From contig CM074863.1 of assembly GCA_037501455.1 (NCBI GenBank), positions 57,393,501 to 57,457,500 of the forward strand: a stretch of 64,000 nt of DNA. Reading direction: 5' to 3'. This stretch comes from Lantana camara (lineage: Eukaryota > Streptophyta > Magnoliopsida > Lamiales > Verbenaceae). The notes beneath the pieces are model-generated. The model was not told the DNA's origin, made no database searches, and worked only from the letters and a program-made list of their open reading frames with translations. Below are positions 56,602 to 64,000 of this stretch, piece by piece (the first letter of the stretch is position 1; each line of letters begins with the position of its first letter). Both the position numbers and the translations under genes were made by a program.

Positions 56602-57620
56602 CACGTACACACATAACACCCCCATGCATGCATTTACTATATACTAAATACATATATATATATTACATACGTAACCCACATGCATGCATAAATCATATAT
56701 AATATAAATACTACATATATACTCATGCATGCAAATACATACACAAAGCCATGCACACACAACACCACTCCCATGCATGCACACTAACACACACAGCACA
56801 AATTATTTACAGCAGCAACACAAGCAAACGCAGGCAAATGAGTTCAGAAAAACGGGGTGACACCCCCGTGTCACCTCCCAAGCCTAGACCGAGACACCCC
56901 CGTGTCTCGGTACAGAAATCCCAGGCCCAGACTGCACCCCCGTTCCTCGTCGAAACGGCCAAAAATGGCACCCCCGTGCCACGCACCAGCAACCCCTGCT
57001 ACAGACAGCAAAAATCCGCAGAAAAAGAGCAGCCATATGTGCGAGAAATGCAAGCAACAAAGGCAGCTAAATTAAGCATGAAAAGCAGCAAGAACACATC
57101 CACTACATACACCAAGAAGCCACGAAAATGGACAGCCAAAGAGAGAAGGCATCACAACAGTTTTGACAGCAAACTCAGCGTGAAAAACAGGGCAAAAACT
57201 CGAAGAAAGACAGGGTATGCTTGCTCTCAGTTAATCCGACTCAGTTCAGGTCCTTTAGGCCATCAAATGTGCAGCAAAACATCATAAATTCAACACATAA
57301 TTCAGTTCCAAACAAGCTCAAACAAGACAGCAACCGTACGTGACATTCATGTGGAATTTTCTCAAAATGTCATAAATGACATCTCATAAATATCTCAACC
57401 ACCATGAAATCAATGACCATAAATGATATGAGGATGTCAAAATAATCAATCTCAAGCTTGGAATCAATCAAAACCAACAAGAATCGAATGAGATCAAGAA
57501 AATGCCCAAAATTGTCTTATTTTCGGAAAGAGCCCAGAAAACCACGATTCCATGCTCAAATTCGTGAATGAAAGGATGAAAATGATCAGAAATAAACATA
57601 TATTACAATCCTAAACTTAC
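56153..57620 (-). other. Candidate leader intron in the Gy3 LTR
   Basis: On the minus strand the donor is AACAAG/GTAAGTTTAGG (57621/57620) and the acceptor CTTTTGCACAG/ATTCGG (56153/56152), 1468 bases apart. The donor matches the plant consensus well. An identical donor context is found in the left-edge LTR (792). Confidence 0.62.
56855..56982 (-). repeat. Hairpin array in the Gy3 LTR intron
   Basis: GGTGACAC/GTGTCACC, ACCGAGACAC/GTGTCTCGGT, a degenerate GCACCCCCGTTCC copy, and TGGCAC/GTGCCA, each around a short C-run loop. The left-edge LTR (29-50 and 62-85) has the first two. Confidence 0.85.
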
Positions 57621-58583
57621 CTTGTTGATTGGATGAAGTTTGGATGCGATTTGAGCTCCAAAATCTCTAAGGAAGGAAGGGTTACCGGACTGGACTGAAA
57701 AGCAGTAGCTTTGGCTGAGTTTTGGGGATTTTGTGAGGGTTAGCTTGGTTAGGGCATGATATGTTGGGATAGTTGGTTGAGTTAGGGTTCTAAAGAATCA
57801 AACCATGGTTAATTTGGTTAAAGTTTGGATAAGATATGGCTAATTTTGTACAGCAAGGTCAGATTAGTCTCCGTTTCGTTTTTCGGTGGAATTTCGGAGG
57901 TTCAAATGACTTAGGAAAACTATAAGGCTAAGTTTACTAAACTCGAATTTTCGTTACGAGTTCAGCGGAGTTGACGGAACTCAAATCCGAGTTCTCGAGC
58001 TCAAGATATTAAATCCGGAACCAAGGGTACGCTAAGTGCTCGTTAACCCCCCGATTTGGTTCCTCGAATCAAATTAAATTCGTTAACATATCAAATAAAT
58101 TCGAAAACATAAACCGAGCATATAATCATGTTCATAATACATATATTTACGACATACTACAAATTCGTGGCATTTCAATATCATTTCATACAAGAACGAA
58201 GCTCAAAATTAGTAACATGCACAATTCATGCAATTCATGCATATAAACATTAAAATTCATGCAAAAATTTAAATAAATGAATTAAATCTAATATTAAATA
58301 ATTTAAATTAAAGTCACGTAATTAATTACTTAAAGCATGATTAATTAACATAACATATAATTAGCATAATCAATAAATTAATAATAATTAAAGAAATATA
58401 TATATATATTATATTACGATATATAATTGAAATAATAATAAATTAAAATAAGATATAATATAATAAAATAATATAATAACAATTATAATAAAATTAAATA
58501 TAAAACACGTAAAAACAATTAATTCGCGCAAATTGGTAAACACATACGTCGTACCTTTACATCCGAAAAGTCGGGGCGTTACA

Positions 58584-58601
58584 ATCTCTCCCCCTTAAAA
58601 G
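58584..58601 (-). other. Polypurine tract of Gy3
   Basis: On the minus strand, CTTTTAAGGGGGAGAGAT directly precedes the 3' LTR. Confidence 0.87.
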
Positions 58602-58616
58602 AATCCGTCCTCGGAT

Positions 58617-61600
58617 TCATTGCTCGCTCGGAAATAACTCGGGGTGAAATCTTTTCATCTTATCCTCCGTCTCCCACGTAGCCTCTTCGGTTTTATCACT
58701 TCTCCAAAGAACCTTGACTAGTGGAATATGCCGATTTCGAAGTTCCTGAAAATTTCGATCCAATATCTTAATCGGCTTCTGAACGAAGGTGAGATCCGGT
58801 TCTAATTCCACTTCTTCAACCGGTAGAACCTCAGACTCGTCTCGATAATATTTTCGGAACTGAGAAACATGAAATACGTTATGAATTCCAGTCAAACTCG
58901 GAGGCAAGTCCAATCGATAGGCCGTATCCCCAATCTTCTCCAAAATCTCATATGGTCCCATATACCGAGGGTTTAATTTTCCTCCTCGTCCAATCCTTGA
59001 GAATCCTTTAAGAAAACCCTATCTCCGATCTCAAACTCCAAATTCTTTCTCCGAAGATCTGCATAACTCTTTTGTCGATCCTGAGCGGCCTTCATCCGTT
59101 GTCTAATTATCTGGACCTTATCAATAGCCTCTTGTACAGCCTTAGAGGGTTTTTCCTTCTTTTCCCCTCTTTTAATCCCTTTTTGCTTGGTCCAATTCCA
59201 TTCCTCCAAGTCAAAGAACAACGGTGATCGACATTTGCGTCCGTAAAGAGCTTCATAAGGGTCATTTCCATCGAGGCTTGATAGCTATTGTTGTAAGCAA
59301 ACTCGATTAACGGCAACTGTTCATTCCAAGAGCTTTGAAAGTCCAATGGACATGCTCTCAACAAATCCTCCAGATACTTAATTAACCTTTCTGATTGTCC
59401 ATCGGTCTGAGGATGGAAAGCTGTGCTGAATTGAAGCCTTGTTCCCAAACACTTCTGTAATTCTTGCCATAGCCGTGAAGTAAATCTGGGATCCCGATCC
59501 GAGACAATACTAACAGGTACACCATGAAGCCTAAAAATCTCATCATGGTATCTCTTGGCCAACTTACTCACTTTATCGGACATTCTGATAGCAAGTAAAT
59601 GAGCTGATTTCGTCAACCTGTCCACGATAACCCAAATTCCATCGAAACCTCCTCTCACTTTTGGTAATCCCGAAACAAAATCCATGGCTATTTGTTCCCA
59701 TTTCCATTCCGGGATAGGCAATGGTCGAAGTAGCCCCGATGGCTTTTGATGTTCTGCCTTTACCACTTGACAAGTCATACAATGTTTCACGAAGTTGATA
59801 ACATCCCGTTTCAATCCATTCCACCAATAGAATTGCTTAAGATCCTTATACATTTTGGTCCCTCCGGGATGTATCGAATACCCTGACCGATGGGCTTCCT
59901 CAAGAATAATCCTTTTTAACTCTTTCGGGACAACAACGCTATTCGTGAATCTTAGAAGTCCCGTATCATCAAACCCAAACGGACATTCTGAATCAGCTCG
60001 AGCTTTCTCAGCTAATTTCTGAACCTCGGGATCAATCCTCTGAGCATCAAATAATCTCTGTTTAAGATCTGGTTGAACCGTAATATTCCGAATACTAGCC
60101 CTCAGTCTGAACAACTCATTCTCATCTCTAATTTCCACTTTCACATTGGACACGCTAGCTTTCTGACTAAGCGCATCCGCGACCAAATCGGCTTTGCCGG
60201 GATGGTATCGGATTGTACACTCATAATCCGCCAAAAGTTCCATCCAACGCCGTTGTCTCTTATTCAATTCCTTTTGTGAGAATAAGTATTGAAGACTTTT
60301 GTGATCGGAAAAGACCTCGAATGAAATTCCATAAAGATAGTGTCTCCACTTACCCAAAGCAAAGATCACTACCGCTAATTCCAAATCATGAGTGGGGTAT
60401 TTCTGTTCATGCTCTTTCAATTTCCTTGAGGTATAGGCGATTACTCTTCCATTCTGCATCAACACACATCCCAAACCTTCCTTTGAGGCATCCGTATAAA
60501 CTGTATAACCTTCTGTACCTTCGGGAAGTGCTAATACAGGAGCAGTGGTCAACTTTTCCTTTAAAAGTTGAAAGCTAGCCTCACATGCCTCGTCCCACTC
60601 AAACTTAACTGCCTTCTTAGTCAATCGGGTTAAAGGAGCCGCAATCTTCGAAAAATCCTGAACGAATCTCCGATAGTAGCCTGCCAAACCCAAGAAACTC
60701 CTTACTTCTGAAGCATTTTTCGGTCTTTGCCATTGAATAACCGTCTCAATCTTAGAAGGGTCTACCTCCAAACCTTTCCTTGAAATAATATGACCCAAAA
60801 ATGCTACCCGATCAATCCAAAACTCGCATTTGCTAAACTTAGCATACAACCGATGTTCCCTTAAGGTGTCCAACACAATTCTGAGGTGCCTGGCATGATC
60901 GTCCGGAGTTCTCGAATAAACCAAGATGTCATCGATGAAGATTACCACAAACTTAGGGCTGGAAAATTCGATGCATCATATCCATCAAAGCAGCCGGAGC
61001 ATTAGTCAATCCAAAAGGCATCACTACGAACTCGTAGTGTCCATACCGGGTGTTAAATCCCGTCTTCGGAATGTCCTCTTCCCGGATCTTCAATTGATAA
61101 TATCCTTGTCTCAAGTCCAATTTTGAGTAAACCCCCGAAACTTGTAACATGTCGAATAAATCCTCAATATGGGGCAAAGGATACTTATTCTTTACAGTCA
61201 TCCGATTAAGCTCCCGGTAATCTATACACATTCTTAAGGTTCCATCCTTTTTCTTAAGAAAGAGAACCGGAGCACCCCAAGGTGACGAACTTGGCCGTAT
61301 ATATCCAACTTTGAGCAATTCCTCTAATTGCATCTTTAACTCTTTCAATTCGGCCGGTGCCGTCCGATACGGAGTCTTAGAATACGGTGTGGATCCTGGA
61401 TGTAAATCAATAACACATTCAATCTCACGTTCTGGTGGTAAAGAACTCAAATTCTCTGGAAACACATCGGAGAAATCCTTAACAACCGCGGTATCCTCTA
61501 ACTTAACTTGATCTTTCGGCCTATTAAGAAGGTAAGCAATAAATCCCGTTGCTCCTTCTCTCATCAACTTGTGAGCTTCCATATAAGACAAGAGAGATAC

Positions 61601-63112
61601 CGTTCTTGATCCACTACCAATCACCAATTCATTCCCCAAAATCACCTTCTTCGCAAAACAATCAACATTGGCCCGATGCCTGGACAACCAGTCCATTCCC
61701 AAGATAACTCCATACCTCTTCATAGGCATAACAATTAAATCCGCCAGATATTCTTTCCCTTCAATCAGAACTGAACACTCCCGAACCAACTGATCTGTCT
61801 GAAGACTACCACCAAGTGGCGAACTCACCAAATAACAAGAAGAGAGACAAATAACAGGCAAGCACAGAGTGGCAACTATATCACAAGAAATAAAGGAATG
61901 CGTGGCACCCGGATCAAAGAGTGCATGAATGCTCATGTTATGTATGCATAGGGTACCTTCTACCATAGCTGTGGGATCGATCTCTGCATCTTGCTCTTCA
62001 CCCTCGAGGGCATAAGCACGAGCCTGAATCATTGGCCTTTGAACTCCTTTCTGAAATCCGGGGTTCTTGTAGGGACATGTCTCCGCCATATGGTCGCTTT
62101 TCCCACATATGAGGCACAAATTCAACCTTCTTCGACAATTATTGTAGGTATGGGTCGGTCCCCCACAATGAGTACATGGAGGTACATCCGGGCGTGAATT
62201 TGTAGATGTCGGTGCCATAGGTAGAGCCTTTGGTCGAGTTGGTGCGGCCTGAGAACCTTGTCATCCAAACCGAGGCTTCTTAAAAGGACCTTTAGGAGGT
62301 GGACTAGCTTGAATCATCGGCCTCTTTCCCGAATTCGATCCGGAACCTCTTCCCATTGGAGCTCTAAACATCGGATCCTTCTTCTTGAATTCCTCCTCTT
62401 GAACCAAAGCTCTTTGCACGGTGTCGGCAAATGACTCGAAATTGTGACCCGCCTGACCATGTCTCAAATCCTGTCTTAACCCCGCAATGAACTTCCTTGA
62501 TTTTCTCTTCTCATCCCGGGTGACATGAGGAGCATAATTCCCAAGTCTATTAAATACGGCGAGATATTGAGTCACCGTACGCGCTCCTTGCTTTAACTCC
62601 TTGAACTCCTGCTCCTTCCTCTCTCTCACTACTTCCGGTACAAAGCATTCTCTAAATTCTCTCTTGAAGACCTCCTAAGTCACTTCCTCTTCATCCACTT
62701 CAAGTTTCTCTCTTGTTCTTTCTCACCATTCGTACGCATCTCCATCAAGTTGGAATATAGCAAATTGAGCCTTCTCTTGCGTGGTGAATTGTCGGACTCC
62801 AAATATCCTCTCTAATCGAATCAACCAACCCTCCGAGACCGCATCGTCAATAGAACCAGAAAACCGAGGGGGGTTGTAGCTCAGAAACACCCCATGAGGA
62901 TCTCTATTATTATGGTTTGGTGGAGGAGCTTGTTGTTCTGCTTGTTGTGGTGGGGGAGCTTGAGCCCTCCTATGCTCGACATAGTTAAAAACCGCTTCCA
63001 TGAAATTCCCCATATCCATCGGTGGTGCTTGTGGTTGGGGTGGAGGCGTAGGGGATCGGTCATGATGACGACGGTGTCCTGGAGATCTCTCACGATGTCT
63101 ACGTGGAGGCAT
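58617..63112 (-). pseudogene. Gy3 gag-pol with chromodomain, broken
   Basis: Gag starts MPPRRHRERSPG at 63112 with a Pro/Gln-rich N terminus. Stops at 62723-62725 and 62675-62677 stand where Trp is expected; a third is at 62261-62263. Two knuckles ([14 protein letters not shown] and [14 protein letters not shown]) lie near 62170-62080. Protease DPGATHSF is near 61920. Reverse transcriptase runs about 61470-60870 with [12 protein letters not shown] intact; an 8-base deletion near 60953 shifts the frame just before FIDDILVYS (near 60930). RNase H YTDASKEG is near 60500, integrase zinc finger near 59880-59770, SDRDPRF near 59500. A small deletion near 59262 and a 13-base deletion near 59000-59010 shift frame again. 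The chromodomain (VKVLWRSDKTEEATWE) ends at a stop at 58617. Confidence 0.95.
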
Positions 63113-63306
63113 CCTGTTCAAGAAACACTGAAATGCATGCTATCTTTAGTCCATGCATGCAAGTGCAATTAATTCAATCAAAATTCAAGATTTAAAGCAC
63201 ACAAGCTCGTAAACAATGCATATGCAACACATTGACAAGTTGTTCCTAAAGCCGAACGACCTAACTGACTCAACACGACACTAGAGCCCGGGTTTTGCAA
63301 CCCTAA

Positions 63307-63318
63307 GCTCTGATACCA
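63307..63318 (-). other. Primer-binding site of Gy3 (tRNA-iMet)
   Basis: The reverse complement of TGGTATCAGAGC, 8 bases from the LTR edge at 63327. About 190 bases of leader separate it from gag. Confidence 0.95.
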
Positions 63319-63326
63319 CATAAGGA

Positions 63327-64000
63327 TGTAGCACCCGAGCGTAAGGTACCACATCCCCCGCACCTAGACCCGACCCGTATATGAAATGGAAGTCCATACA
63401 CGTGCCAAATCTACGGCGAACGGGGACACAAAACACACTCTAAGCTAGGCGGGACTAACCCTTAAACCAATCAACTCAAGAAACATAAAATCAGAGTTAA
63501 AATAAACGCGGAAGCAAGAACGACATAGCATATATACAATGAGCCACCGAGCTCCAAAAATAGATATACAAAAGCATTCAAGTGTTCAATGGCACTCACG
63601 GCCTACAAAAACATAACGCTCCAAGAAAAAAAACTATGATCAAATACAATATACCAATAAGAGTATGAATATGAGACTGAAAAGAAGTGCTAACCATAAA
63701 TGCAAGACCTAGACGACTTGTATTCCCGCCTAGCACTCCTATACCTGCACAAAACAACTGAAAACAACCGGGTTCAGTCTAAAAGAGACTGGTGGGTATA
63801 AAATGGGGCATAATATATAATATCGCATAAATTAAACACATACATGCAAGCCCTAATCCCGTGTGAAGTTTGATAAGAATTTACTAAGTGGTTAAAACAA
63901 AAGGAAACATCAACGGGATTACGACGTTCATATTCATTCATAATTGTTCATAAGGGTTTATGGCCCGGCGAGTGGGCGTGCACAATCTCCAACCTACTCC
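63327..64000 (-). repeat. Gy3 5' LTR, 3' end, cut by window edge
   Basis: It starts TGTAGCACCCGAGCG and aligns with 54919-55590 almost base for base. Confidence 0.95.

Larger units (their letters stand above)
54919..58583 (-). repeat. Gy3 3' LTR (family A), 3665 bp
   Basis: TGTAGCACCC at 54919 to GGGGCGTTACA at 58583. It follows the same plan as Gy1: conserved block at about 55695-55905, acceptor-like 56153, hairpins 56855-56982, donor-like 57620. Long TA microsatellites occur near 56515-56600. Confidence 0.95.
54919..64000 (-). mobile_element. Ty3/gypsy Tekay-type element Gy3, cut by window edge
   Basis: It has a 3' LTR (54919-58583), PPT, gag-pol (63112 down to 58617), PBS, and the first 674 bases of the 5' LTR (63327 onward). 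It is inserted in the Gy1 5' LTR. Over the shared 674 bases the two LTRs differ at only about a dozen positions, suggesting a fairly recent insertion, consistent with its position within Gy1. Gag-pol is broken by three stops and three frameshifting deletions. Confidence 0.96.

Overview
This window is plant nuclear DNA, from a flowering plant with a repeat-rich genome. It is almost entirely nested LTR retrotransposons. The signs are Ty3/gypsy chromoviruses with a C-terminal chromodomain (Tekay/Del type), a Ty1/copia element with 1.9 kb LTRs, primer-binding sites matching the 3' end of initiator-Met tRNA (TGGTATCAGAGC), 5-bp target duplications, and hAT-type miniature elements with 8-bp duplications. 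I see no host protein gene, tRNA or rRNA gene. The species cannot be named from sequence alone.

Layout. 1-12171: a reverse LTR (1-1927) sits inside a forward LTR (1928-2843), which sits inside the integrase of a gypsy element (GyK, 2844-4211), which sits inside the 5' LTR of a non-coding LTR element (GyL, 5' LTR tail 4212-5600, internal 5601-9094, 3' LTR 9095-12171). 12172-15685: AT-rich intergenic DNA with a possible Helitron 3' end, about three copies of a 310-390 bp AT-rich tandem repeat, and the left end of a hAT-like element. 15686 to the right edge is one set of nested insertions that never closes in the window: LTR-C (15686-17807), then a forward LTR start (17808-18096), then gypsy element Gy1 (minus strand, 18097-54918). 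Inside Gy1 lie a copia element (Co1, 21750-46269) and a forward solo LTR (46783-49714, itself carrying a hAT MITE at 48640-49427). Inside Co1 lie a reverse solo LTR (25181-27832) and a complete gypsy element (Gy2, 29999-41827). Gypsy element Gy3 (minus strand, 54919 to the edge) is inserted in the Gy1 5' LTR.

All gag-pol genes are broken by stops, frameshifts and small deletions, so none of the autonomous elements looks able to move as it stands. Most assignable stops are CAA/CAG to TAA/TAG or TGG to TAG/TGA, as expected from deamination of methylated cytosine. Gy2 carries one intact extra ORF (187 codons) between its primer-binding site and gag.

The most interesting signal is inside the gypsy LTRs. 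Several families have well-placed GT...AG boundaries that define an 0.8-1.5 kb intron in the transcribed leader. The forward solo LTR at 46783-49714 lacks exactly that segment, with the two exon edges joined at 47741/47742, as if copied from spliced RNA. Most of these introns also hold an array of short hairpins whose loop side is similar but whose arms differ between families while staying complementary.
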